From NCBI RefSeq assembly GCF_014192395.1, contig NZ_JACHXW010000028.1, positions 1-64,000 of the forward strand: 64,000 bases of DNA, written 5' to 3'. Positions within the stretch are counted from its first letter, which is position 1. Every line of letters starts with the position of its first letter. Below are positions 15,779 through 24,998 of this stretch, piece after piece. This DNA is from Paenibacillus endophyticus (lineage in GTDB: Bacteria > Bacillota > Bacilli > Paenibacillales > Paenibacillaceae). The notes under the pieces are model-generated. The model was given only the letters and a program-made list of their open reading frames with translations. It had not been told where the DNA came from and made no database searches. Both the position numbers and the translations under genes were made by a program.

Positions 15779-17356
15779 TCATGACGAATGGTCTCCTTCA
15801 CTTCTTATCATATGGTCTTCTCTGTATTGCCCGGGACTTACGCCCACATGCTTCTTGAAAACTTGGCAGAAATACCGCTGGTTATCATACCCGACGTTCT
15901 GCGATATTTTGAAGATTTTGAAGCTGCTTTCCCTCAACATCTGTTTCGCTTTCTGAATGCGCAGCAAAGTAACATATTCCAAAAGCGTCTTTCCGGTCGA
16001 TTTGGAATATAAGTTACTTACATAGGAAGAGTTGAGATCGAATCGCTCCGCCAATTGATCGAGTTGGATATTTTCATGGTAATGGGATTCCAGATAAGTT
16101 TTGATTTCTTGAACCACCTTTTCTTTTAGGGTGGTTTTCGTTACATTCAAATAAAATTGCACACTCTGCGCTAAATCCTGGCACTGTTTCTGCAAAGATG
16201 CCCAATCCGGCGCTTCCAATATCCCGTCAATCATCCGCGTGCGGTCTCCGATCACGCTCTCGATCTTGATTCCATAGTCTTGCTCGATCAGTTCGTGCAG
16301 CCGGTTCGCCCATTGGATGCCTACCTTCTTCAGGGTAACGGGTGTGATCAATCGCCCCGTACCCCATTCCATCCAACGATCGAGCAACTCTTCGAACTCT
16401 TTCTGTTCGAAACGGACGAAGGATCGTATTTTGTCAGACCAATCGAACATCAATCTCTCGGAAACGCGGGTGATCTCGGGCCAACTGTTCCCGTCCATTA
16501 CCGGAACGCCGAAGAACAAACCCATTTGACATGCCTTGTCGGCTGCCAAAAAAGAGATGTGCGCATGCATGATATCGGTTACAACCGGACCGATTCCAAA
16601 CGATAATGAAAGTTCGTCCGATGAGCTGTCATTCGAAAATGTTGCGGCAGCAGCCATCATAATTTCCGTTAATGACGCGTAATCCTCTAGGGCCGCCATG
16701 CATAATAAGATAACTTTCTGCTGCTCGTAGAGTAAATCCACGAAGATTCCGCTATTAGCCAAAAAGCTCAGGAGAGCATCCGTAACGCTAGTGTTTTTCA
16801 TGCGTTCGAGCCAAAGCATCGCCGAGCTTCCGATTACAATGGCAGCAAACTGGTCATATCGTTCGTATGGCGTTTGATCGAACGTTGGACGTTTTCCATG
16901 GACAATTAGATCCGTAAACACCGCCCGATCTAATGCATTTGCAATTCGAAGCTCAGGACGATTCTTCGTTTGATCCGCTTTACGCTCTAGACGCTCGATC
17001 GCCCTCGAGACGGTCTTGGCCACTTCCTCGAGCTCTGCCGGCTTGATCAGATAATCCACTGCTTCCAGCTCAATGGCTTCTTTGGCATATTTAAATTCGG
17101 AATACCCGCTCACGATGATGCATTCCGCTTTTCGGCCTTTCTCCCTCAGGGCACGAATCAGCTCGAGTCCGTTCAGGCCGGGCATTCGAATATCCGTCAG
17201 GACAATGTCAGGATCCGACTGAAGAATCCTTTCCAGCGCTTGTTTTCCGTTGTTTGCCGTCCCCACGATCCGTATCCCAGAAGCGTTCCAATCGATCAAG
17301 GCCGACAACGTTTCCACCACAAGCTGTTCGTCATCTGCTATAAAAAGTTTATACAT
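15779..17356 (-). CDS. YesN-type response regulator, cluster A
   Basis: 525 residues. The receiver domain is at the N-terminus, with acidic pocket D8-D9, phospho-acceptor Asp55 (VLTDIRMPG) and Lys in YLIKPA near 105. A long middle region follows, then an AraC-type pair of helix-turn-helices in the last 110 residues (NSSYVSNLYSKSTGKTLLEY, SQNVGYDNQRYFCQVFKKHVG). It is a DNA-binding activator that should respond to the histidine kinase encoded 28 bases upstream and control the cluster A transporter and hydrolase. It is the last gene of the run GH32-binding protein-permeases-kinase-regulator. Confidence 0.9.
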   Translation of the reverse strand: MYKLFIADDEQLVVETLSALIDWNASGIRIVGTANNGKQALERILQSDPDIVLTDIRMPGLNGLELIRALREKGRKAECIIVSGYSEFKYAKEAIELEAVDYLIKPAELEEVAKTVSRAIERLERKADQTKNRPELRIANALDRAVFTDLIVHGKRPTFDQTPYERYDQFAAIVIGSSAMLWLERMKNTSVTDALLSFLANSGIFVDLLYEQQKVILLCMAALEDYASLTEIMMAAAATFSNDSSSDELSLSFGIGPVVTDIMHAHISFLAADKACQMGLFFGVPVMDGNSWPEITRVSERLMFDWSDKIRSFVRFEQKEFEELLDRWMEWGTGRLITPVTLKKVGIQWANRLHELIEQDYGIKIESVIGDRTRMIDGILEAPDWASLQKQCQDLAQSVQFYLNVTKTTLKEKVVQEIKTYLESHYHENIQLDQLAERFDLNSSYVSNLYSKSTGKTLLEYVTLLRIQKAKQMLRESSFKIFKISQNVGYDNQRYFCQVFKKHVGVSPGQYREDHMIRSEGDHSS

Positions 17357-17384
17357 GATGTGTTTCCACCTTCATCGCCCGACC

Positions 17385-19124
17385 TCAATCCATTATGCCG
17401 ATCTTAAGGGTAACATTAGTACCGACGCCCGGAACGCTGTCTATGCGGATCCCGCGGTCTTGGCCGTAATGCAATTGGATCCTTTCCTGTATATTCCTCA
17501 AGGCATATCCCCTCGGATGCATAGCAGCAGGATCAAAACCCAGTCCATCATCCTCGACTTCGAATATAAGCGTTTCCCCTTCTCTTCGTCCCCGAATGGT
17601 AATGCTCCCTTTATCCTCTTTCAACTCGATTCCATGAAAAATTGCATTTTCCACCAAGGGCTGAATAAGAAGCTTCAGCATGCGGATATGTACGATACCC
17701 GGTTCGAGGTCGATTGTTACCTCGAATTTTCCGCTATAGCGGATGTTTTGAATCTCCAAATAATTTTTCACTTGGTCGATTTCATTACCGACAGTCGTAA
17801 TGTAGTCCCCGTTATTCAAGCTTAATTTAAAAATATTGGAAAGAGACATGACCATTTTGGAAATGTTTTTGGCATCGATTCGTTCAGCCATTAGATATAT
17901 GGAATTCAGCGTATTATAAAGGAAATGAGGGTTGATTTGACTCTGCAGCGCATGCAGCTCCGCTTCCTTCTCCTTCAGCTTGGCTTCGATCAATTTGTCC
18001 GTCAATTCGGTGTTAGTACGAAAGGTTCGCAAGAATTGATTGCCGATTTTGCCGATTTCATCTTCCTCCTCAAAGAGGATTCCTTCAATTACATCCCGTT
18101 TGGCCGCTTTTCGGGCGACGGAAGAGAGCAAGGTTAACTGCTTGGTGATCCGGTTCGAAATCAAATACGAACCATAGGCGGCAAGCAGGAAAGCGAACAG
18201 CGTCAATAAGAACGTAACATTACGAATCAAGACGATTTCTGAATTGATGTTCGAATAGGGGATCATGCTGACCACTTTCCACTGGGTCCCCGAATTCGTA
18301 TCGAAGGTGATGACATATCGTTCTCCGTTAATCGTTTCGATGCGGGTGCCTTTTTCAGGCAAATCATAGAGCAGATTCAATTCCTTTTGGGGAATCTGTT
18401 TCAAATCGGCGGTCCGGGAATTATAATAGATGACTTTGTTTTGCTCCAGGATCATTAAATGCCCGTTTTCCGCATTGGTAATGTCTTTAAACATTTCATC
18501 GAAGACCCGTCTATCGATTGAAATGATCAACATGCCGATCTGTTCGAGCGTATCGAGGTTATTTAATCGTTTGCCGTACAGCAGCAAGTTAGGACTGTTC
18601 TTGACGAGACGGACTTCATCGCTGTTCAGCCACAATCCCTGGCCACCCATGTCATTAACTTGCTGATACCACTTCGACAGGGAGACAGCCTGATAGATAT
18701 TGTCATAAGTGAATCTGTCCCATTGGTTCGTGACGATCAGCTCCCTTTGCTCGCTGCCTACGTAAACGTAACGTATATACGATTTGTTGTTGGAAATATT
18801 GACGATCAGACTACGAGTGGCATTCTGAAGGTCATATATTTCCTTGAAATCATGCTTATTATAGGATAGAAAGGCCTGAACGTCACGGGAAGACAACATC
18901 AGTTTCGAAATGGTATCAACGTCATTCACGAAAGTTTGGATATTCCAATTGATTGAGCCTAACAAATTGGAGGTGGTATCGGACACCTTGTTCTCGACCG
19001 CTTTACTCAAATAGACATAGGTTAAGGAGGCAATAAGGACGAGCGGCAGCAAGGAACAGGCGATGGACAAAATGATTATCTTGCTTCGGATGCTGATCAC
19101 TAGAAATGGCCGGTTTATTTTCAT
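17385..19124 (-). CDS. YesM-type sensor histidine kinase, cluster A
   Basis: 579 residues. One membrane helix at about 12-33, an extracytoplasmic sensor (about 40-295, dCache-like), a second helix (about 298-322) and a HAMP linker. The kinase core is of the HisKA_7TM/His_kinase type: phospho-acceptor in QSQINPHFLYNTLNSIYLMA, N-box PLVENAIFHGIE and G-box DDGLGFD. These kinases sense sugars or the sugar-loaded binding protein at the cell surface and signal to the YesN partner. It sits between the permease genes and its regulator on the same strand. Confidence 0.9.
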   Translation of the reverse strand: MKINRPFLVISIRSKIIILSIACSLLPLVLIASLTYVYLSKAVENKVSDTTSNLLGSINWNIQTFVNDVDTISKLMLSSRDVQAFLSYNKHDFKEIYDLQNATRSLIVNISNNKSYIRYVYVGSEQRELIVTNQWDRFTYDNIYQAVSLSKWYQQVNDMGGQGLWLNSDEVRLVKNSPNLLLYGKRLNNLDTLEQIGMLIISIDRRVFDEMFKDITNAENGHLMILEQNKVIYYNSRTADLKQIPQKELNLLYDLPEKGTRIETINGERYVITFDTNSGTQWKVVSMIPYSNINSEIVLIRNVTFLLTLFAFLLAAYGSYLISNRITKQLTLLSSVARKAAKRDVIEGILFEEEDEIGKIGNQFLRTFRTNTELTDKLIEAKLKEKEAELHALQSQINPHFLYNTLNSIYLMAERIDAKNISKMVMSLSNIFKLSLNNGDYITTVGNEIDQVKNYLEIQNIRYSGKFEVTIDLEPGIVHIRMLKLLIQPLVENAIFHGIELKEDKGSITIRGRREGETLIFEVEDDGLGFDPAAMHPRGYALRNIQERIQLHYGQDRGIRIDSVPGVGTNVTLKIGIMD

Positions 19125-19197
19125 GTTATCCCTCTGGTTGAGAAAAGTATTAAGCCTGGTACTTTCAGTATACCTTCAGCCAGGGGCAAAAAAGAGA

Positions 19198-20037
19198 TCA
19201 ACCTTTAGTCGCTCCTGCGGTCATGCCGGAAATAACGCTCTTGTTGAAAATGAAGTAAACAATCATGGTCGGGATTGTCGTGATACTGATTGCGGCAAAG
19301 GTCGCTCCCCAATCCGTCAATCCATACTGTCCGATATAATCCATTAAACCAACCGGAATGGTCCGCGATTTCATGTCGTGAATAAACGTATTTGCGAAGA
19401 TAAACTCATTCCAGACGAACATCAGATTCATGACGACAACCGTGACGATCGTATTACGGGATAGTGGTAAAATCATCCGCCAGAATACTTGGTAAACACC
19501 GCATCCATCCATCACGGCGGCCTCCATAATCTCGTTCGAGATGTATTTGTAGAAGCTCACGAAAAGATAGATCGAAATCGGCAGAGCAAAACCTACTTGG
19601 GGCAAAATGAGGGAAGCGAGCGTATTGATAATTCCTGTTTCGTTATAAAGAATGAAAAGCGGTATGAGCACGACTTGGATCGGAATCATAATGCCGCACA
19701 GGAATAAGAACAACACGCTTTGGCTCCATTTAAAACGCATCTTCTCAATAACGAATGCGGCCATGGCGCTGAACAAGATTACCAGCACGATAGTCGTCAT
19801 GGCGACGATGAGACTATTAGAAAAATAAGTGCCCAAATTCCCTTTGTGCCAAACGCTGAGATAATTTTCGAATGTGAATCGGCTGGGTAGGCTAAGCGGG
19901 TTATTGCCGGAAAAATCGGTAGGTGCCTTAAAACTGGAGATGAACACCCATACAAGCGGATAAACCTGGATGACTAGCAGAGCAAAGGAAATAATCACAA
20001 GAATCGCCTTGGAATAGCTGGAAAATTTCATCTTCAA
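19198..20037 (-). CDS. Sugar ABC transporter permease (MalG type), cluster A
   Basis: 279 residues with six membrane helices. The EAA loop that docks the ATPase reads IMEAAVMDGCGVYQVFWRMI (ending LPL). Its start overlaps the stop of the preceding permease by 4 bases, showing translational coupling. No ATPase gene lies in the cluster, as usual for this class, where a shared MsmX-like ATPase serves several transporters. Together with the next permease and the lipoprotein it should import oligosaccharides, here most likely fructo-oligosaccharides. Confidence 0.9.
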   Translation of the reverse strand: MKMKFSSYSKAILVIISFALLVIQVYPLVWVFISSFKAPTDFSGNNPLSLPSRFTFENYLSVWHKGNLGTYFSNSLIVAMTTIVLVILFSAMAAFVIEKMRFKWSQSVLFLFLCGIMIPIQVVLIPLFILYNETGIINTLASLILPQVGFALPISIYLFVSFYKYISNEIMEAAVMDGCGVYQVFWRMILPLSRNTIVTVVVMNLMFVWNEFIFANTFIHDMKSRTIPVGLMDYIGQYGLTDWGATFAAISITTIPTMIVYFIFNKSVISGMTAGATKG

Positions 20038-20927
20038 GTCTCCTTACTGTCCATCAGCCGTCTGATAAAAGCGACTGCTATGAGACTTTCAATGACGATA
20101 AATACAGCCATCGCGCTGCCATAGCCGAAGTTCAGACTGGAGAATGCGGTTTTGTACATATAAGTCGGCAATAATTCCGTCACGCGGCCCGGTCCCCCGT
20201 TCGTCATGAGATACGGGATGTCGAACCCTTTTAAAGCCCCCGTAGTAGCCATTATGATAGAAACCATCAGTACTGGTTTGATCATCGGCATTTTGATCGA
20301 ACGAAACAGGTTCCAGGAAGAAGCTCCGTCCATTCTGGCGGCTTCCTCGATATCGGAAGGAATGGAAATGAGCGCAGTATACAAGATGATCATATAAAGA
20401 CCGATAAAACGCCAACCTTCTGGTACCGATACGGCGGTCAGAGCCCACTCTAAGTCGGAAAGCCAAGGCTTGCTCCAGTCTCCTAGACCGATCTGCTGCA
20501 GGACATAGTTTAATATTCCTACTGGTTCGAACGAGTACACGTTTTGGAACAACTGCGCTATGGCTACCGACGTAATAATAGCGGGAGCGAAATACAACGT
20601 TTTAAAAATCTCTCTGCCTTTGGTGATGTTGGTCAGCAAGATAGCAACCAACAAACCGAGAAAAACTTGCATGGCCACAATAATTAAAACATAGATCAGG
20701 TTGTTGCTAAATGCCTTCCAGAACGTCTTGTCGCCGCCGAACATCTTTGCATAATTGTCAAAACCGATGTAGACCATCTCGGAAACCCCGTCCCAGGAGA
20801 AGAAGCTGAAATACATCGACCAAAGGATGGGAGCTAGAACGGTGAACAAATAAACGAGCAATGCCGGCAACAGGAAGACGAGAACGGCTTTGTGATTGCG
20901 CAGGATTTTATCCATACCCTTACTCAT
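20034..20927 (-). CDS. Sugar ABC transporter permease (MalF type), cluster A
   Basis: 297 residues with six predicted membrane helices. The EAA loop is EEAARMDGASSWNLFRSIKM (ending PMI), and the FMTNGGPG-like segment (PYLMTNGGPGRVTELL) is typical of the MalF/UgpA branch. It lies 73 bases after the binding-protein gene, the gap holding a strong inverted repeat. It is coupled to the MalG-type gene by a 4-base overlap. Confidence 0.9.
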   Translation of the reverse strand: MSKGMDKILRNHKAVLVFLLPALLVYLFTVLAPILWSMYFSFFSWDGVSEMVYIGFDNYAKMFGGDKTFWKAFSNNLIYVLIIVAMQVFLGLLVAILLTNITKGREIFKTLYFAPAIITSVAIAQLFQNVYSFEPVGILNYVLQQIGLGDWSKPWLSDLEWALTAVSVPEGWRFIGLYMIILYTALISIPSDIEEAARMDGASSWNLFRSIKMPMIKPVLMVSIIMATTGALKGFDIPYLMTNGGPGRVTELLPTYMYKTAFSSLNFGYGSAMAVFIVIESLIAVAFIRRLMDSKET

Positions 20928-20958
20928 TCCCCATTTTTTAATATTGTTTTACTTACAT

Positions 20959-20989
20959 AGCTGGCCAACCGAATTTCGGTTGGCCGGCT
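20959..20989 (-). other. Hairpin between binding-protein and permease genes
   Basis: GGCCAACCGAA (20,963-20,973) and TTCGGTTGGCC (20,975-20,985) pair perfectly, and the stem extends almost perfectly to AGCTGG...CCGGCT. No T-run follows on the minus strand. Such stems behind binding-protein genes usually protect the upstream mRNA or partly terminate, giving more lipoprotein than permease. Confidence 0.6.
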
Positions 20990-21000
20990 GTGCTGCGTAA

Positions 21001-22347
21001 TTATTTGAAATATTTCGGCGCATTTTCTTTAATAGCTTGATCCATTAATTCTGCAAAATCATCCGGAGTATAGGCTCCGAGAGCTAAGGCATTCAACTCG
21101 GTGCCGAGCAGCTCATTCGTAGCCGGGTCGAGGCGCGTATCCCACGGCACCGCGAAGACGCTTCCGGATTTCGCGATTTCGTCTTGAATTTTATAGAAAA
21201 GCTCTGGCATCCCTTGCGTTTGATCAAGCGAATAATTGAAAGGCGAGAATTGGCCTTTTTTCGTATAGGCTTCTGGATATTTTTCCAGGAGGAATTTGAG
21301 AAATCCCTTCATCGTATCATCGAAAGTCTCTTTGTTGAATGCAACGCCAATACCCGAGTTGATGAAATAATCGTTATCAGCCGTCTTGGCGTCTTCCGTC
21401 ATGGGAAGCCGGAAAAACCCGATGTTGTCCTTCATTTCCGCGTTCACTTTATCATTCACAAAATTCATAGTTTCCCACGAACCCATGTAATAGATTCCGG
21501 TTTTTCCCGCCAGAAACAAGTCACGCGCCGCGGTGTAATCCGTTGACGCGAACCCTTTTTGAAAGTACCCTTTGGTGCCCAGCTCATGAACGAATTGAAT
21601 GCCTGCCATGCCGGCCGGCTCCTTAAAGGATGCCTTGCCTTGCTTAACGTTCTCGATAAAATCATTCCCGGTCATGCGGAAAGGCTTATAAGCCAGGTAC
21701 CGGAGAACCGGCCATTTGTCCTTGCCATCGACGGCAATCGGCGTAATCCCGTTCTGCTTCAACGTCTCGGAGACATTCATAAACTCATCGAATGTCTTTG
21801 GCGGTTCAATGCCGATATCCTTAAACATCTTGATGTTGTACCAGAATACCTCGATCCCGTATTCGAGCGGGAAAGTGTACATGCTGCCGTCAGCAAACTG
21901 CTGATATTGCAAGGAAATCGGACGAAAATCTTCGTATTTCCCAAGGTCTTGCAGCACTTTTTTCATGTCCACCAGCTTGCCTTCCTGCACCAACTTGGAA
22001 GCATAGGCATCGGGATCGGTATCAAACATAGCGGGCATTTCATTGCTCGCGATCAATGTCCGCAGCTTCTGCAAATAGGACGGGCGATCGCCCGTACCTT
22101 CCAGAACCAGTTCGAATTCTGGATGCGTTTTGGAAAACTCGTCCGCAATTTCCTTTACTGTAACGGCCGGAGGGCTGTCTACTCCCCGGGCCACGAACCA
22201 TTTGTACGTTTTCCTGTCCGCCAGAGCTGCCGATCCGGATTCTGCAGCGTCGTTATTATTGTTGTTACCGCCACCGCATGCGCTCGCCGCTGCCATCAGG
22301 ACAAGAAGCGATAATGCAAGAGTCAACCATTTGACGTAACGTTTCAT
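21001..22347 (-). CDS. Sugar-binding lipoprotein, cluster A
   Basis: 448 residues. The N-terminus has a lipoprotein signal (hydrophobic core then ASAC, Cys near 24) and an Asn-rich linker that holds the mature protein away from the membrane. The rest is a family 1 extracellular solute-binding fold (EFSKTHPEFELVLEGTGDRP, YMGSWE). It delivers sugar to the two downstream permeases. The ATG directly follows the TAA of the GH32 gene (TAAATG), with AGGAGG inside that gene's end, so the two are translationally coupled. Confidence 0.9.
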   Translation of the reverse strand: MKRYVKWLTLALSLLVLMAAASACGGGNNNNNDAAESGSAALADRKTYKWFVARGVDSPPAVTVKEIADEFSKTHPEFELVLEGTGDRPSYLQKLRTLIASNEMPAMFDTDPDAYASKLVQEGKLVDMKKVLQDLGKYEDFRPISLQYQQFADGSMYTFPLEYGIEVFWYNIKMFKDIGIEPPKTFDEFMNVSETLKQNGITPIAVDGKDKWPVLRYLAYKPFRMTGNDFIENVKQGKASFKEPAGMAGIQFVHELGTKGYFQKGFASTDYTAARDLFLAGKTGIYYMGSWETMNFVNDKVNAEMKDNIGFFRLPMTEDAKTADNDYFINSGIGVAFNKETFDDTMKGFLKFLLEKYPEAYTKKGQFSPFNYSLDQTQGMPELFYKIQDEIAKSGSVFAVPWDTRLDPATNELLGTELNALALGAYTPDDFAELMDQAIKENAPKYFK

Positions 22348-23823
22348 TTATACGACCTCCTGTGAGTTGGGAACCGAAATGGATACTTGTTCGAATTGAG
22401 CCCGGCCTTCCTGGACAAAGCAACCCCAGCCGCCGGTTTTCAAATTATACAAGCGTGTAGTCATGGCGACCTGTCCGGCCAAATATACGACGCAAACGGA
22501 ATTTTCCACGATGATCTTGATATCATAAACCGTATTGGCTCGTAGTTCTATCGGCACTTCCAACTCTACCGCATGGGGACGATCTCCGTCGATGTGCCAC
22601 TGCGCCTCACCCTTCACACGACGGGGCCACATATCGAATACGAGACGGTTATGAATCGGTTCAAGACGAATATAATAGGCTTCATCGAGGTCATCGCTTG
22701 CACGAATCATGATGCCGCAGCTTCTGGTCCCTTCGGTGAAGGACAGCCGGGCCGAAATCTTGCAAGTTTCGGGCATGGAGCCGGCTGCTATGCATGAGAA
22801 TGTTTCGTCAGCCGCCGCAGTTATGCGTCCCTCTGACTCCTCCCAATCTCCAAACCGCGAACCCCACTCAACAGGCTGCTTTTTTGCAAAATGATGGGAA
22901 ATGGTTTCCGGGATGCGAACCGTTAACGTTCCATCCGGTTCTTGAACGACTTCGTGTACGACCAAATTTCCGGCCCATTGCCAATTACCGTAATCGTCCT
23001 CGTTTTCCTTGCTTGGATCCCAGCCGAAAGCGTACCGTTTGTTTCCGTCACTCCATGTTTTTGCGGCATAGAACGCTCTGGCGTCAAAAGCGTCGTTCCT
23101 CGGCGCCGTCCAAGGTCCGCTCAAAGATTTGCTCATGCGGTAATGAGTGACGAACCGGTCCGAGAACGTGGAGTAAACCAGATACCACCATTCCCCGATC
23201 CGGAACAAGTCCGGGCATTCGTGCGTTACGTACATTTTCGGATCCCAGAAAGGTTTTCGGATTTCCCATTTTTTAAGATCCTTGGATGCGCATAATCCGA
23301 TACTGCCCCGCCGGCGGGACGGACCTTCTTTGTTCCTTGCGGCGAGAAGCATCCAGTACTCGCCCGTCTCTTCGTTCCAGAACACGAAGGGATCGCGCCA
23401 GTCATGTTTTTCATATTGAATCCCGTCCGAATAGAAGGTATCTTCGGGAATTTTTCGCCATGATTCCATATCCGTGCTTACGGCATGCATGACGCATTGG
23501 AGCGGCTCACCGTCCTCTGCGAATTCCGGAAGCGGATTGTGGCCGGTGTAGAACATATGGTATTCGCCTTCGGCTTCAATGATGGATCCGGTATAACAGT
23601 TCATGTCTTGCTCGCTCACGCTTCCATGATTCAGCTTTTCGCCTTTTTCTTCGTAGTGCACGAAATCGCTTGTGCGAAGCTCGAACCAGGAGGTTCCTTC
23701 TCCGTGAACTTTTTTGTTCTCCCTCCAATCATGAAGATAGAACAAACGGAATGTACCATCTTTGTAGAAGGGGATGAGGTCTCCCACCCAAGCCCCGTCC
23801 GGCTTGTAAAATAAATTCGACAA
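22348..23823 (-). CDS. Atypical cytoplasmic GH32 glycosidase, cluster A
   Basis: 491 residues, no signal peptide. The five-bladed propeller motifs are present but divergent: W12-V-G-D15 in place of WMNDPNG (nucleophile Asp15), HDWRDPF with stabilising Asp144, and HECPDLF with acid/base Glu202. A beta-sandwich tail follows. The set fits a fructosidase-type retaining enzyme, but the loss of the NDPNG box puts it outside the classic invertase/levanase groups, so its linkage preference is open. It is the first gene of cluster A; the start is TTG at 23,823 with AAAGGGG nine bases upstream. A cre-like site lies about 50 bases before the start. Confidence 0.8.
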   Translation of the reverse strand: MSNLFYKPDGAWVGDLIPFYKDGTFRLFYLHDWRENKKVHGEGTSWFELRTSDFVHYEEKGEKLNHGSVSEQDMNCYTGSIIEAEGEYHMFYTGHNPLPEFAEDGEPLQCVMHAVSTDMESWRKIPEDTFYSDGIQYEKHDWRDPFVFWNEETGEYWMLLAARNKEGPSRRRGSIGLCASKDLKKWEIRKPFWDPKMYVTHECPDLFRIGEWWYLVYSTFSDRFVTHYRMSKSLSGPWTAPRNDAFDARAFYAAKTWSDGNKRYAFGWDPSKENEDDYGNWQWAGNLVVHEVVQEPDGTLTVRIPETISHHFAKKQPVEWGSRFGDWEESEGRITAAADETFSCIAAGSMPETCKISARLSFTEGTRSCGIMIRASDDLDEAYYIRLEPIHNRLVFDMWPRRVKGEAQWHIDGDRPHAVELEVPIELRANTVYDIKIIVENSVCVVYLAGQVAMTTRLYNLKTGGWGCFVQEGRAQFEQVSISVPNSQEVV

Positions 23824-23868
23824 TGTATGCGACCCCTTTCGTTGATCATAACTTGATTATAAAAGGAA

Positions 23869-23884
23869 AAGAAAACGCTTTAAA
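23869..23884 (-). promoter_or_regulatory. cre-like site upstream of cluster A
   Basis: AAGAAAACGCTTTAAA, close to the CcpA consensus TGAAANCGNTTNCA in its ANCGCTTT core. It is placed about 50 bases before the GH32 start, where CcpA-HPr could repress the whole cluster when better sugars are present. Confidence 0.5.
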
Positions 23885-23966
23885 TTCCAACTTCTTTGTC
23901 TTATGTTCAATATTTTTAGCTTTCCACTCGAACATAGAAAAGACTGGTCCAAGATAACGGTACACA

Positions 23967-24003
23967 AAAAAAAGCCAGAGTCAGACAACTGACTCTGGCT
24001 TTC
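23967..24003 (-). terminator. Terminator of cluster B
   Basis: AGCCAGAGTCAG, loop ACAA, CTGACTCTGGCT, a perfect 12-bp stem. On the minus strand it is followed by eight T residues. It starts six bases past the sugar-kinase stop codon and separates cluster B from cluster A. Confidence 0.95.
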
Positions 24004-24008
24004 CGGGG

Positions 24009-24998
24009 TTAACGTCTCCCGCGAAGCAACTCTTCGATTTCTTCCAGCGTCCCGAGCGAATGAATGGCGCCCTTACGAGTGGTAGCGAGCGCCCCGCCGG
24101 CGTTGGCGAAGGCGACTGTTCTGTGCAGTTCCTCCTCGCTCCAGTCCGCCGCCTTCGTCTCGCTGCCGAGCACGCAGTGCAGAAACGCGCCCATGAAAGC
24201 GTCGCCCGCCCCGGTCGTATCGACTGGAACGACACGGTTGGCTGCCACTTCGCCGGCATAGCGCGTCGTCCGATAATACGTTCCTGCTGCTCCTCGCGTC
24301 ACAAGCAGAACGTCCAGCCCGTAGCGTAGGACAAGCTCTTCGGCTCCGGCAGCAATATCCAGTGTGCCGGCGTCAGGCAGGCCCGTCAGCAGCGCCAGCT
24401 CCTCATCCGACACCTTAACGATGTTAGCCTGTTCAAGCCCACTCTTCATCCAGACAAGCCCAAGCTCCTCGGTTTCCCACAGAGATGGACGCCAGTTCGG
24501 ATCGTAGGAGATGATCGCCCCTGCTTGCCGCGCCGCCTCAACTGCATGAAGCGTCGCTTGGCGCGAAGGCTCCGAAGTTAGCGAGATAGAGCCGAAGTGG
24601 AACAGACGCGTTCCGCTCGTAAGCTCCGGCCTCACTTCGTCCTCCGTAAGCAGCGCGTCCGCTCCCGGCTGACGGGCGAAATGGAACGAACGCTCTCCCC
24701 GCTCGTCCAAATGTACGAAGGCCATCGTCGTATGTGCGTCCCGGCTTAACACAAGCCCCTCATCTGCGATTCCTTGCCGTATCAGCACATCCCGCAAATA
24801 CTCGCCGAACGGATCCTGTCCGACCTTGCCGATAAAGGCAGTCTTGTTGCCCAGTTTTGCAAGCGCCGCCAGCACATTAACCGGAGCGCCGCCGGGGTTG
24901 CGTTCCAACAAAGGCTCCCCGGATACCGAAACGCCGTCCGGCACGAAATCGATCAAATACTCGCCAAGTGCCACCGCATCGTAAATTTTGTGCCCCAT
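24009..24998 (-). CDS. PfkB-family sugar kinase (probable fructokinase), cluster B
   Basis: 329 residues. N-terminal signature GGAPVNVLAALAKLGNKTAF and C-terminal signature DTTGAGDAFMGAFL, whose GAGD Asp is the catalytic base of the ribokinase/PfkB fold. The position at the end of a fructan cluster, after hydrolases and permeases, fits ATP-dependent phosphorylation of free fructose to fructose 6-phosphate. Its ATG shares one base with the stop of the permease gene (TAATG). 2-keto-3-deoxygluconate or other sugars cannot be ruled out from sequence alone. Confidence 0.85.
   Translation of the reverse strand: MGHKIYDAVALGEYLIDFVPDGVSVSGEPLLERNPGGAPVNVLAALAKLGNKTAFIGKVGQDPFGEYLRDVLIRQGIADEGLVLSRDAHTTMAFVHLDERGERSFHFARQPGADALLTEDEVRPELTSGTRLFHFGSISLTSEPSRQATLHAVEAARQAGAIISYDPNWRPSLWETEELGLVWMKSGLEQANIVKVSDEELALLTGLPDAGTLDIAAGAEELVLRYGLDVLLVTRGAAGTYYRTTRYAGEVAANRVVPVDTTGAGDAFMGAFLHCVLGSETKAADWSEEELHRTVAFANAGGALATTRKGAIHSLGTLEEIEELLRGRR

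Noticed and set aside
21559..22314. 251-codon plus-strand frame opposite the cluster A binding protein
   Set aside because: Antisense shadow of a clear lipoprotein gene; no ribosome site or family features.
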